From NCBI GenBank assembly GCA_009839635.1, contig VXPJ01000043.1:1-15123 (forward strand): a DNA stretch of 15,123 bases, in the 5' to 3' direction. This DNA is from Pseudomonadota bacterium. GTDB lineage: Bacteria; Pseudomonadota; Gammaproteobacteria; UBA4575. The notes under the pieces were generated by a model that did not search any database, had not been told where the DNA came from, and was given only the letters and a program-made list of their open reading frames with translations. Positions 1 to 7,453 of the stretch are shown piece after piece; within the stretch, counting starts at the first letter, position 1; the number at the start of each line of letters is the position of its first letter. Both the position numbers and the translations under genes were made by a program.

Positions 1-1101
1 GATACAAGAAATCCGGCGATTCAGGCGGCGATTGCCCAGGGTGCAGAGTGTCTTGGAGATGTCGAGCTGTTTGCCAGTGCCAACCGGGTGCCGGTCGTGG
101 CTGTGACTGGCTCGAATGGGAAAAGCACGGTGGTCCAGTTGGTGACCGAGATGGCCTTGGCCTGCGGTTTGTGCGCGTATGCAGGCGGGAATATCGGAAC
201 CCCGGTACTGGACCTGCTCGAAAAAGATGACGCCCAGCTGTTTGTACTGGAGCTGTCGAGCTTCCAGCTCGAGTCCACACGGTCCCTGAAACCCCGCATC
301 GGTGCGGTGTTGAACGTGTCGGCAGATCACCTCGACCGTCACGATAGCCTGGAGCAATACGCAGAAATCAAGGCGCGCATCTACGCGCATGCGGGCTGCA
401 GTGTGGTCAACCGGGATGACGGGTTTGTGATGAAAATGAAGACCTCCGGGATGGTCACGCATTTTGGCCTGGGTCGTCCAGCAGACCGTGGCTTCGGCCT
501 GTTGCAACGTGGCATGCACTCGTACCTGGCCCAGGGGGATCATTGCCTGTTGTCGACAGACAGTCTCAAGATGCAGGGTGAGGCGGGCATCGTGAATGCA
601 CTGGCAGCGCTGGCGATTGGCCATGCCTTTGGTCTGTCGATGGAAAATATGTGCAGCGTCCTCAGACGTTTCAAGGGATTGCCGCACCGCTTATCCCAGG
701 TTGGCAAGTCCCGTGGTGTGGCCTGGTTTAATGACTCAAAAGGTACCAATGTCGGTGCCTCTGTCATGTCACTGAGAAGCCTGGAAAGCAATGTCATCCT
801 GCTGGCCGGCGGGATTTTCAAGGGAGGCGATCTGGCGGGTTTGCGATCCGCAGTAGCCCGTCATGCCAAGCACGCAATTTTGTTCGGGCAGGATTCAGAT
901 TTGCTGCAGCAGGCCCTGCGTGGGGCTGTGCAGATTCATTCTGCAGATACCATGCGCGATGCCGTGGCCCAGGCCCAGGCACTTTCTGTTGCCGGTGACA
1001 AGGTGTTGCTGTCCCCGGCATGTGCAAGCTTCGACATGTATGAGAACTACACCGAGCGGGGCAGGGATTTCGAGAACTGTGTCAGGGAGCTGGCGCTGTG
1101 A
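1..1101 (+). CDS. murD: UDP-N-acetylmuramoylalanine--D-glutamate ligase (MurD), 5' truncated by window edge
   Basis: Cytoplasmic ATP-dependent ligase that adds D-glutamate to UDP-MurNAc-L-Ala in peptidoglycan precursor synthesis. The frame is open from base 1 and the residues before the first possible internal start (GTG at 88) still match MurD (GDVELF), so the true start lies upstream. By comparison with E. coli MurD (438 aa), about 74 residues of the N-terminal UDP-binding domain are missing; 366 codons are visible. The Mur ligase P-loop GSNGKST is at window codons 37-43, followed by GGNIGTP, LELSSFQLE, ADHLDRH (catalytic His region), IKARIY (the usual carbamylated Lys), LPHRL, FNDSKGTN and the C-terminal LSPACASFD. 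The normally conserved GxHNxxN motif reads GEAGIVN here, so His-Asn is replaced by Ala-Gly while the last Asn is kept. It overlaps ftsW by 4 bases (GTGA). Identification is secure; the effect of the motif change is unknown. Confidence 0.97.
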   Translation, partial: DTRNPAIQAAIAQGAECLGDVELFASANRVPVVAVTGSNGKSTVVQLVTEMALACGLCAYAGGNIGTPVLDLLEKDDAQLFVLELSSFQLESTRSLKPRIGAVLNVSADHLDRHDSLEQYAEIKARIYAHAGCSVVNRDDGFVMKMKTSGMVTHFGLGRPADRGFGLLQRGMHSYLAQGDHCLLSTDSLKMQGEAGIVNALAALAIGHAFGLSMENMCSVLRRFKGLPHRLSQVGKSRGVAWFNDSKGTNVGASVMSLRSLESNVILLAGGIFKGGDLAGLRSAVARHAKHAILFGQDSDLLQQALRGAVQIHSADTMRDAVAQAQALSVAGDKVLLSPACASFDMYENYTERGRDFENCVRELAL

Positions 1102-2288
1102 ACCCATCCAAACGGTTTGTACATGGAAGGGAGGCCCGCGAGGATGTCGAGCTGACCCGGCGATGTGATGTCACGCTTATCCTGTCTGCAGTACTGCTGC
1201 TCGGCATTGGCTTGGTGATGGTGGCATCCTCCTCTATAGAAATTGCAGACCGTGGCACCGGCGACCCGCTGTACTATTTCAAACGTCAGTTCATTTTTGC
1301 GGTGTTCGGGGTGCTGGCAGCCCTGTTGCTCACCAAAGTCCGGCTGGCCCACCTGGAACGCTCCGGCATGTTCTTGCTGTTCCTGATGGTGGCGCTTCTG
1401 GTCCTGGTACTGATCCCGGGGATGGGCAGGACGGTGTACGGGAGTACGCGCTGGCTGGAGCTTGGCCCCCTGGGCATACAGGTTTCTGAAATTGTGAAGT
1501 TGTTGCTGATCATCTACCTTGCGGGCTATCTGGTCCGGCATGGGCAGCAGGTCATCGAGTCGTTCACCGGGTTTGTACGGCCCATGCTGGTCTTGCTGAT
1601 CCTGTTTACCTTGCTGCTGCTTGAACCCGATTTCGGTGCTGCGATCGTTTTGCTGGTTACCGCACTTGGCATGTTCTGGCTGGCAGGGGCCAAAATACTC
1701 AACTTCGTAATCCTGTTCGTTGCATCGGCAGCTTCCATGGCCGTGATTGCCGTTTCTTCCCCGTACCGCATGGAACGTCTCACTGCTTTTCTCAACCCCT
1801 GGTCTGACCCGTTCGGTTCGGGTTTCCAGCTGACCCAGTCATTGATTGCGATTGGCAGCGGCTCGTGGACGGGCCTGGGCCTGGGTGCCAGTGTGCAGAA
1901 ACTTTTTTACCTGCCCAAGGCGCACAACGATTTCGTGTTTGCCGTCATTGCCGAAGAGCTGGGTCTGATCGGGGTTGCCGTGGTGCTGCTGCTGTTCCTG
2001 GTGCTCATTGTCAGGTGTTTCGCGATCGGCAAAAAGGTGGAGGAGAAAGGTATGAAGTTCGGTGCCCTGGTCTGCTACGGGATCGGGATCTGGCTGGGGT
2101 TGCAGGTCTTCATCAACATCGGTGTCAACATGGGTGTATTGCCTACCAAGGGGCTGACATTGCCATTGATCAGTGCAGGAGGCAGCAGCCTGCTGGTCGT
2201 TTGCATGGCCATCGGCCTGGTCATGCGTGTACACATGGAGGGGGTGGCCGAAGGGTCTGGACTGGTGCGGAGGTTCAGGAACTCATGA
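1098..2288 (+). CDS. ftsW: FtsW, septal peptidoglycan glycosyltransferase (SEDS family)
   Basis: Polytopic inner-membrane SEDS protein that polymerises lipid II into glycan strands at the septum with its partner FtsI. It has 396 aa (E. coli FtsW 414) with about ten hydrophobic segments after a charged cytoplasmic N-terminus of roughly 24 residues. SEDS hallmarks are EPDFGA (residues 176-181), the loop AHNDFVFAVIAEELG with Asp278 at the position of the catalytic Asp (E. coli Asp297), and NMGVLPTKGLTLPLISAGGSS near the C-terminus. RodA is the main alternative, but the position between murD and murG fits FtsW. The start is GTG at 1098, overlapping the murD stop (GTGA), with AGGGAG at 1084-1089 as a ribosome binding site. 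Later ATG codons would remove part of the first membrane helix. The stop overlaps the murG start by 4 bases, so translational coupling on both sides is likely. Confidence 0.96.
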   Translation: MNPSKRFVHGREAREDVELTRRCDVTLILSAVLLLGIGLVMVASSSIEIADRGTGDPLYYFKRQFIFAVFGVLAALLLTKVRLAHLERSGMFLLFLMVALLVLVLIPGMGRTVYGSTRWLELGPLGIQVSEIVKLLLIIYLAGYLVRHGQQVIESFTGFVRPMLVLLILFTLLLLEPDFGAAIVLLVTALGMFWLAGAKILNFVILFVASAASMAVIAVSSPYRMERLTAFLNPWSDPFGSGFQLTQSLIAIGSGSWTGLGLGASVQKLFYLPKAHNDFVFAVIAEELGLIGVAVVLLLFLVLIVRCFAIGKKVEEKGMKFGALVCYGIGIWLGLQVFINIGVNMGVLPTKGLTLPLISAGGSSLLVVCMAIGLVMRVHMEGVAEGSGLVRRFRNS

Positions 2289-3412
2289 AGGCAGCGCGCG
2301 CTCCGATCATGATTTTTGCAGCCGGTACGGGCGGTCATGTATTTCCCGCACTTGCGGTGGCAAGGAAGCTCGAGCAGCAGGGTGTTCCGGTGGTCTGGGT
2401 GGGTACGAAAAAGGGCATTGAGTCGCGTGTGGTGGCCAATACCGCCTATCGCTTTGAAGAGATTTCCATCGGCGGTCTTCGAAACAAGGATTTACTGACC
2501 TACCTGCTGGCACCGGTCAAGCTGGGGCTTGCCGGGCTGCAGACCATCTGGCTGGTGCTGAAACACAAACCCTGCGCCGTACTGGGCATGGGCGGGTTTG
2601 TCTCTGGTACCGGAGGGCTGGCGGCCGCCTTGTTCAGGCGTCCCTTGGTCATCCATGAGCAAAACGCGATTTCGGGTCTGACCAATCGTCTTCTCGCACC
2701 GTTCGCTACCCACATCCTGACGGCATTCCCAGGCACGTTCGCACGCAAGAATGTGGAAGTAGTCGGCAATCCGGTGCGCAAGGAAATTTCGCAAAACAAG
2801 CGTGAGCACGAAGTCGGTGACCCGGAAGACAGGCCGCTGCATGTGCTCGTGGTGGGCGGCAGTCTGGGTGCGCATACCCTGAACAAGACCGTTCCGGCTG
2901 CAGTGGCGCTGCTGGAGGCCGGAAAGCGCCTGCAAGTCTGGCATCAGAGTGGAGCCAACAAGCTCGAATTCACGCAGCAGGCATACGACGCCCACCGGAT
3001 TGAAGCCCGTGTGGATGCGTTCATCGAGAACATGCACGACGCCTACGCCTGGGCGGACCTGGTGATTTGTCGGGCCGGTGCGATTACCGTGGCAGAACTT
3101 GCGATAGCAGGTGTCGGCGCTGTTTTTGTCCCGTACCCGTATGCCGTGGACGATCACCAGACAGCCAATGCCAGCATGTTGGTCAAGGCGGGCGCGGCCT
3201 TGATGATCCAGGAGCGCGAGTTCAATGCATCCGGGCTGGCTGCCCTGTTGCGCGATATGGAGGTGCATCGATCCAAGGTCAAGGACCTTGCTGCGGCTAT
3301 CCGTGGCTTTGCCAGGCCCCAGGCTGCCGACGATGTGGCAAAAATTTGCCTGCAGGCCTGTCTGAAACGCAAGGGCGAGCACACAGGGCTGGCAGAGGAT
3401 CCGGGCTCATGA
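2285..3412 (+). CDS. murG: Lipid II synthase (MurG), UDP-GlcNAc transferase
   Basis: GT-B fold glycosyltransferase on the cytoplasmic face of the inner membrane. It transfers GlcNAc from UDP-GlcNAc to lipid I, giving lipid II, the substrate of FtsW. The product has 375 aa (E. coli 355). The N-terminal glycine loop GTGGHVFPALAVA covers residues 14-26, with His18 matching the conserved catalytic-region His. Next come GMGGFVSG, HEQNAISGLTNR, the second glycine loop GGSLGAHTLN, HQSG, and the donor-site region CRAGAITVAELA followed by VPYPYAVDDHQTANA. The ATG at 2285 overlaps the ftsW stop (ATGA). GGAGG at 2269-2273 and AGGA at 2277-2280 lie upstream. The same frame stays open for 140 codons upstream, but that stretch is the ftsW coding region in another phase and is not murG. 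GGSLGA in place of the E. coli GGSQGA also occurs in pseudomonad MurG and is not alarming. Confidence 0.97.
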   Translation: MKAARAPIMIFAAGTGGHVFPALAVARKLEQQGVPVVWVGTKKGIESRVVANTAYRFEEISIGGLRNKDLLTYLLAPVKLGLAGLQTIWLVLKHKPCAVLGMGGFVSGTGGLAAALFRRPLVIHEQNAISGLTNRLLAPFATHILTAFPGTFARKNVEVVGNPVRKEISQNKREHEVGDPEDRPLHVLVVGGSLGAHTLNKTVPAAVALLEAGKRLQVWHQSGANKLEFTQQAYDAHRIEARVDAFIENMHDAYAWADLVICRAGAITVAELAIAGVGAVFVPYPYAVDDHQTANASMLVKAGAALMIQEREFNASGLAALLRDMEVHRSKVKDLAAAIRGFARPQAADDVAKICLQACLKRKGEHTGLAEDPGS

Positions 3413-4821
3413 CATTCAACATCGGACATTTTGCAACCCGCAAAATCAAGCGCGTGCACTTCGTGGGCATCGGTGGTTCCGGCATGGGAGGCATCGCCGA
3501 GGTGATGGTGAACCTGGGGTACCAGGTATACGGCTCCGACATCCAGGAGAACGCGATAACGAAGCGCCTGTCAAAACTGGGCGCGACGGTTTATGACCGT
3601 CACGATGCCGGCAATGTCCGGGATGCCGACGTCGTGGTGATGTCAAGCGCGGTAGGAGAGGATAACCCGGAGATCGCAGCCGCCCATGAACGGCGCATCC
3701 CGGTCGTGCCCCGCGCGGAAATGCTTGCCGAGCTGATGCGTTTCCGCTACGGCATTGCGGTGGCGGGCACCCATGGCAAGACCACCACGACGAGTCTGAT
3801 TGCATCCATACTCGCACACGCTGGTCTGGACCCGACCTTTATCATCGGCGGCCGTGTCAACAGTTTTGGAAGTCACTCGAAGCTGGGTGCCGGACAGTAC
3901 TTGGTTGCCGAGGCGGACGAAAGCGATTCCTCGTTTCTGTATCTGCAGCCGATCATGTCGGTCGTGACCAATATCGATTCGGATCATCTGTCCGCATACG
4001 GGGGTGATTTCAACACCTTGCAGGACGCATTCTTGCAGTTTATCCATCACTTGCCCTTTTATGGGGTGGCCGTTTTGTGTATGGACGATGACACGGTCCG
4101 CGCCCAGTTGCCAAAGATCTCGCGCCCGTGTGTCACCTACGGCTTTTCGGACCAGGCCGATTACCGAATCACCGAAGTCGAAAAGTCTGCACTGCAGACA
4201 AAATTTGTCCTGCTGCGACCCGACCGGCAGGCCCCGGTCCGGTTCGTACTGAATCTTCTGGGCATTCACAATGTCCTGAACGCGGTGGCGGCAGCGATTG
4301 TCGCCCTGCAGCTTGATGTCAAGGAAAACTGCATACAGTCAGCCTTCGAGAACTTTCAGGGCATTGCGCGGCGTTTTCAGGTCTACCCGCAGATATCCAT
4401 CAACAACCGGCATGTTCAACTGGTGGACGACTATGGTCACCACCCTGCCGAAATCGCCGCCACGATGACCACTGCCCGGGATGCCTGGCCCGGGCGCAGA
4501 CTGACCGTGCTGTTCCAGCCACACCGGTATTCGCGCACAAGGGACCTGTTCGACGATTTTGTACGGGTACTGAACGAAGCAGATGTCCTGATGCTGTGTG
4601 AGGTCTATGCGGCCAACGAAGAACCCTTGGCAGGGGCTGACAGCCTGGCGCTGAGTCGTGCACTTCGTGCACGGGGCAAGCTTGACCCGATCTTGGTGAA
4701 GGACTTGTCCGAGATCCAGGCCACGCTGGAGCATGTCTCGGAAGATCAGGATGTCCTGCTCACCCTGGGAGCAGGCAGCATTGGGGGCATTGCCCAGCAT
4801 CTGAGTGAGATTTTCGCGTGA
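3409..4821 (+). CDS. murC: UDP-N-acetylmuramate--L-alanine ligase (MurC)
   Basis: Cytoplasmic ATP-dependent ligase that adds L-Ala to UDP-MurNAc, the first step of stem peptide synthesis and one step before MurD. It has 470 aa (E. coli 491) and all three Mur ligase domains. The N-terminal Rossmann loop is HFVGIGGSGMGG (about residues 18-29). The P-loop GTHGKTTTT is at residues 120-128. Further on are EADESDSSF, the NIDSDHL motif, GIHNVLNAVAA (the canonical HN motif is intact, unlike in this window's MurD), RRFQ, DDYGHHPAEI, QPHRYSRTRDL and the terminal LGAGSIG. The ATG at 3409 overlaps the murG stop (ATGA), with GAGG at 3395-3398 about ten bases upstream. The open frame before 3409 is murG read in another phase. 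murB follows within a few bases. Confidence 0.97.
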   Translation: MTFNIGHFATRKIKRVHFVGIGGSGMGGIAEVMVNLGYQVYGSDIQENAITKRLSKLGATVYDRHDAGNVRDADVVVMSSAVGEDNPEIAAAHERRIPVVPRAEMLAELMRFRYGIAVAGTHGKTTTTSLIASILAHAGLDPTFIIGGRVNSFGSHSKLGAGQYLVAEADESDSSFLYLQPIMSVVTNIDSDHLSAYGGDFNTLQDAFLQFIHHLPFYGVAVLCMDDDTVRAQLPKISRPCVTYGFSDQADYRITEVEKSALQTKFVLLRPDRQAPVRFVLNLLGIHNVLNAVAAAIVALQLDVKENCIQSAFENFQGIARRFQVYPQISINNRHVQLVDDYGHHPAEIAATMTTARDAWPGRRLTVLFQPHRYSRTRDLFDDFVRVLNEADVLMLCEVYAANEEPLAGADSLALSRALRARGKLDPILVKDLSEIQATLEHVSEDQDVLLTLGAGSIGGIAQHLSEIFA

Positions 4822-4828
4822 CACGGAT

Positions 4829-5728
4829 ATGGAAGCGGTACACGACATCGAAATGCTGCGCGGGACGTTAGAAAGAAATGCCTCGCTGGCACGATTCACC
4901 AGCTGGAAGGTTGGCGGTGCTGCCGATCTTTTGTACCGGCCCGCGGACGTGCAGGATCTGAGGATTTTTTTGGCGGGCCAGACGCAGGATGTGCCGCTGA
5001 CCTGGTTGGGTGGCGGCACCAATGTGCTTGTACGTGACGGGGGCATACGGGGTACGGTGATATTGCTGCATGGCTGTCTGGGAGGGCTGGAGATTGCAGG
5101 CCCCGGCATGGTCCGGGCAGAGGCAGGCGCTGCCTGCGCCAAGCTGGCACGCTTTTGTGCAGATCAGGAGCTGCAGGGTGCCGAGTTTCTGGTAGGCATC
5201 CCCGGCACGGTCGGAGGTGCGCTGGCCATGAATTCCGGTGCCTACGGTCATGCGACCTGGGAATTCGTATCGCACGCACAAACCGTGGACCGCCGTGGCG
5301 AACTGCACACCCGGCCTTGCGATGATTTCAGGCCGGGCTACCGCACGGTTCAGGTACCCCGGGATGAGTGGTTTGTCGGGGCCGTGTTCGGATTTGCCCC
5401 CGGAAGCGCATCGCAGGCGAGGGCCGTCACTCGTTCACTGCTGGAGCGGCGCAATGCAGACCAGCCCCTGGGGAATCAGAGTTGCGGCTCGGTGTTCAGA
5501 AATCCGGAGCAGGATCATGCCGCCCGGTTGATCGAGAGCTGTGGCCTGAAGGGCGCCCGCATCGGCGGGGCGCAGGTTTCGGAGAAACATGCAAACTTCA
5601 TCATCAATCTGGGACATGCCACGGCCGGGGATATCGAGGAACTGATCTGGAAGGTGCATGCGACCGTAGAGGCCAAGCAGGGCGTCACGCTGGTCCCCGA
5701 GGTCAGGATTTTGGGGGAAGTGCAATGA
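4829..5728 (+). CDS. murB: UDP-N-acetylenolpyruvoylglucosamine reductase (MurB)
   Basis: FAD-dependent, NADPH-using cytoplasmic enzyme that reduces enolpyruvyl-UDP-GlcNAc to UDP-MurNAc, the substrate of MurC. From the ATG at 4829 it has 299 aa. Conserved parts are FTSWKVGGAAD, the FAD pyrophosphate loop GGGTNVLV (residues 61-68), GIPGTVGGALAMNSGAYG, GYR with Arg172, SCGSVFRNP with Ser221 as the likely proton donor (E. coli Ser229), GGAQVSEKHANFI and a C-terminal PEVRILG with Glu291. The length and C-terminal arrangement suggest the shorter type II form rather than the 342-aa E. coli form. The start is uncertain. ATG 4829 lies 7 bases after the murC stop; an in-frame GTG at 4805 would overlap murC by 17 bases and add eight residues; ATG 4853 is also possible. 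None has a strong ribosome binding site. In E. coli murB lies outside the dcw cluster. Confidence 0.95.
   Translation: MEAVHDIEMLRGTLERNASLARFTSWKVGGAADLLYRPADVQDLRIFLAGQTQDVPLTWLGGGTNVLVRDGGIRGTVILLHGCLGGLEIAGPGMVRAEAGAACAKLARFCADQELQGAEFLVGIPGTVGGALAMNSGAYGHATWEFVSHAQTVDRRGELHTRPCDDFRPGYRTVQVPRDEWFVGAVFGFAPGSASQARAVTRSLLERRNADQPLGNQSCGSVFRNPEQDHAARLIESCGLKGARIGGAQVSEKHANFIINLGHATAGDIEELIWKVHATVEAKQGVTLVPEVRILGEVQ
5713..5720 (+). promoter_or_regulatory. Shine-Dalgarno sequence of ddl
   Basis: A purine run, GGGGGAAG, lies inside the last codons of murB, four bases before the ddl ATG at 5725. It fixes that start, which also overlaps the murB stop as ATGA, against the long open frame that continues upstream within murB. 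Confidence 0.55.
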
Positions 5729-6642
5729 CGGAGGTCTCGCGCTTTGGCAGGGTCGCGGTGCTGATGGGGGGGCAGTCATCGGAACGTGAAATCTCTCTCA
5801 GGAGCGGTGCTGCAGTGCTGGATGCATTGCAGGAGGCGAATGTGGATGCGACGGGAATTGATGTATCCGGTGATGTATTCGAGCGGTTGCGTGCCGGAAA
5901 TTTTGACCGGGCCTTCATCGCGCTGCATGGATCCCTGGGCGAGGATGGCTGTATCCAGGGCGGGCTGGAGGTAATCGGGCTGCCGTACAGCGGCAGTGGT
6001 GTGCTGGCATCCGGGATCTGCATGAACAAGCGCATGACCAAGCAGATCTGGTCCGGGCGCGGCATCCCGACGCCTGGATTCCAGATCATCAAAGGCTCCA
6101 TCGATCCGGATGCGCTGGTTGCAGAACTGGGCTTGCCCATGATCCTGAAGCCCGTGTCCCAGGGTTCGAGCATAGGCGTCACCAAGGTCGATACCCGGGA
6201 AGGGGTCGTGCCAGCGTGGGAGCACGCGTGCGATTTCGAGGACACGGTGATGGCGGAACAGTGGATCGAGGGCAAGGAATACACGGTAGCCGTGCTAGAT
6301 GGTCAGGCACTGCCCGCCATCCGGCTGGAAACCCCGCGAACCTTCTATGATTTTGATGCCAAGTACGAATCCGGTGACACCCAGTACCACTGTCCTTCCG
6401 GGTTGTCTGCTGCGCGGGAAACGGCAATCAAGGCACAGGTACTGCAGGCCTTTGCTGCCACGGCGGCCTCGGGCTGGGGGCGTGTCGATCTGATTGTAGA
6501 CAGCGATGGACAACCGTGGTTTCTGGAGATCAATACGGTCCCGGGCATGACAGACCACAGCCTGGTGCCGATGGCTGCCAAGGCACAGGGCATCAGCTTT
6601 GTCGAACTCGTGCTCAGAATACTGGAGACTTCGCTGGCCTGA
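5725..6642 (+). CDS. ddl: D-alanine--D-alanine ligase (Ddl)
   Basis: ATP-grasp enzyme that joins two D-alanines into the dipeptide that MurF adds to the stem peptide. It has 305 aa, against 306 for E. coli DdlB, which sits at the same map position. Visible motifs are GGQSSEREISL with Glu20 (E. coli Glu15), ALHGSLGEDGCIQG, KPVSQGSSIG at residues 142-151 with Ser148 (E. coli Ser150), EQWIEGKEYTV, AKYESGDTQY with Tyr214, GRVDLIVDSDG with Arg253, and LEINTVPGMTDHSLVP. A Tyr at 214 is what D-Ala-D-Ala ligases carry; D-lactate-adding ligases usually have Phe there, so the normal dipeptide is expected. The start overlaps the murB stop by 4 bases. A run of seven G residues spans codons 14-16 and the frame is intact through it. 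ftsQ follows after one base. Confidence 0.97.
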   Translation: MTEVSRFGRVAVLMGGQSSEREISLRSGAAVLDALQEANVDATGIDVSGDVFERLRAGNFDRAFIALHGSLGEDGCIQGGLEVIGLPYSGSGVLASGICMNKRMTKQIWSGRGIPTPGFQIIKGSIDPDALVAELGLPMILKPVSQGSSIGVTKVDTREGVVPAWEHACDFEDTVMAEQWIEGKEYTVAVLDGQALPAIRLETPRTFYDFDAKYESGDTQYHCPSGLSAARETAIKAQVLQAFAATAASGWGRVDLIVDSDGQPWFLEINTVPGMTDHSLVPMAAKAQGISFVELVLRILETSLA

Positions 6643-6643
6643 G

Positions 6644-7453
6644 ATGACTGCGCGAAAACGAAAGCATGCGAACAAAACACCCGTATCCCAGACGGTGCCC
6701 GGTTATTTTTCACTACGCAGTGCATGGGATGTGCTGGTGATCGCCGTGCTGCTGGGTGTCGTGGCATATAGCGCATACTGGATTCGCACCTACCACCCCG
6801 GTCTGCTGGCATGGCCGCAGATCCAGCAGGTCACGGTCGAGGGCGAGGTGCATGCCGACGACCGTGAGGCCTTCAAGGAGATCGTAACCGCACATGTCGC
6901 GAAAGGATTTTTCCGCATCCCCATGGGACGGCTGCAACAGGAGTTGGCGGAGTTGCCCTGGATCTACCAGGTCAATGTTCGGCGCACCTGGCCCGCCACG
7001 CTGGAGGTCACGGTGTACGAGCAAAACCCGATTGCCCGCTGGGGCAAGACGGGACTGATGAATGTGTATGGGGGAATCTTTTTCCCGGAATCCGTGTCGG
7101 CACCTCATACGGCATTACCCATGCTGTACGGGGAAGAGGCTCGTGCTGCAGTGCTGGCCGGTATATTCGAACGCAACATTCGCAGGCTGGAGCCTTTGGG
7201 TCTGCAGTTGCAGGGACTGTTCGAGGATGATCGCTTGTCCAAGCATCTGGTGTTGTCCAACGGGGTCATACTGGTCCTCGGGCATGGTGAGCTTGGCAAG
7301 AAAGTCACGCGGTTCATAACTGCTTACGAGGAGTACCTGTCTCCACACATGGAGCAAGTGAAGAAAATTGACCTTCGCTATACCAACGGTCTAGCAGTCG
7401 AGTGGAAAGACCCTCAACTGGCAGGAAATTTCAAGCTGGAACACAAGCTATGA
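6644..7453 (+). CDS. ftsQ: Cell division protein FtsQ
   Basis: Bitopic inner-membrane divisome protein that, with FtsB and FtsL, links the cytoplasmic ring to the septal synthase FtsWI. It has 269 aa (E. coli 276). A basic cytoplasmic N-terminus (RKRKHANK) is followed by one membrane helix at about residues 29-47. A periplasmic POTRA domain starts near residue 58 (IQQVTVEGEV) and contains LPWIYQVNVRRTWP, ending near EQNPIARW at 126-133. The FtsQ-type C-terminal domain follows, with RYTNGLAVEWKD close to the end. The ATG at 6644 starts one base after the ddl stop; a GGAG at 6624-6627 is rather far upstream, and reinitiation after ddl is plausible. The gene ends in a 4-base overlap with ftsA. 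The sequence is less conserved than its neighbours, as usual for FtsQ, but position and domain order make the call firm. Confidence 0.94.
   Translation: MTARKRKHANKTPVSQTVPGYFSLRSAWDVLVIAVLLGVVAYSAYWIRTYHPGLLAWPQIQQVTVEGEVHADDREAFKEIVTAHVAKGFFRIPMGRLQQELAELPWIYQVNVRRTWPATLEVTVYEQNPIARWGKTGLMNVYGGIFFPESVSAPHTALPMLYGEEARAAVLAGIFERNIRRLEPLGLQLQGLFEDDRLSKHLVLSNGVILVLGHGELGKKVTRFITAYEEYLSPHMEQVKKIDLRYTNGLAVEWKDPQLAGNFKLEHKL

Noticed and set aside
1..1101. murD starting at the GTG at 88
   Set aside because: The frame is open upstream to base 1 and encodes MurD-like residues there; the GTG lies just before the P-loop and would remove the whole N-terminal domain.
1865..2284. Open frame of 140 codons running in phase into murG
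   Set aside because: This stretch encodes the C-terminal part of FtsW in another frame. MurG homologues start at the ATG at 2285, so it is not an N-terminal extension or fusion.
2492..3382. A 296-codon minus-strand open frame opposite murG
   Set aside because: It lies wholly within a clear murG gene and shows no domain; it is a shadow of codon bias.
5766..5772. Seven-G run at codons 14-16 of ddl (a similar run lies in secA at 14784-14790)
   Set aside because: Such runs can slip, but both genes are in frame and are essential enzymes, so phase variation is unlikely. It is a place to check read quality only.
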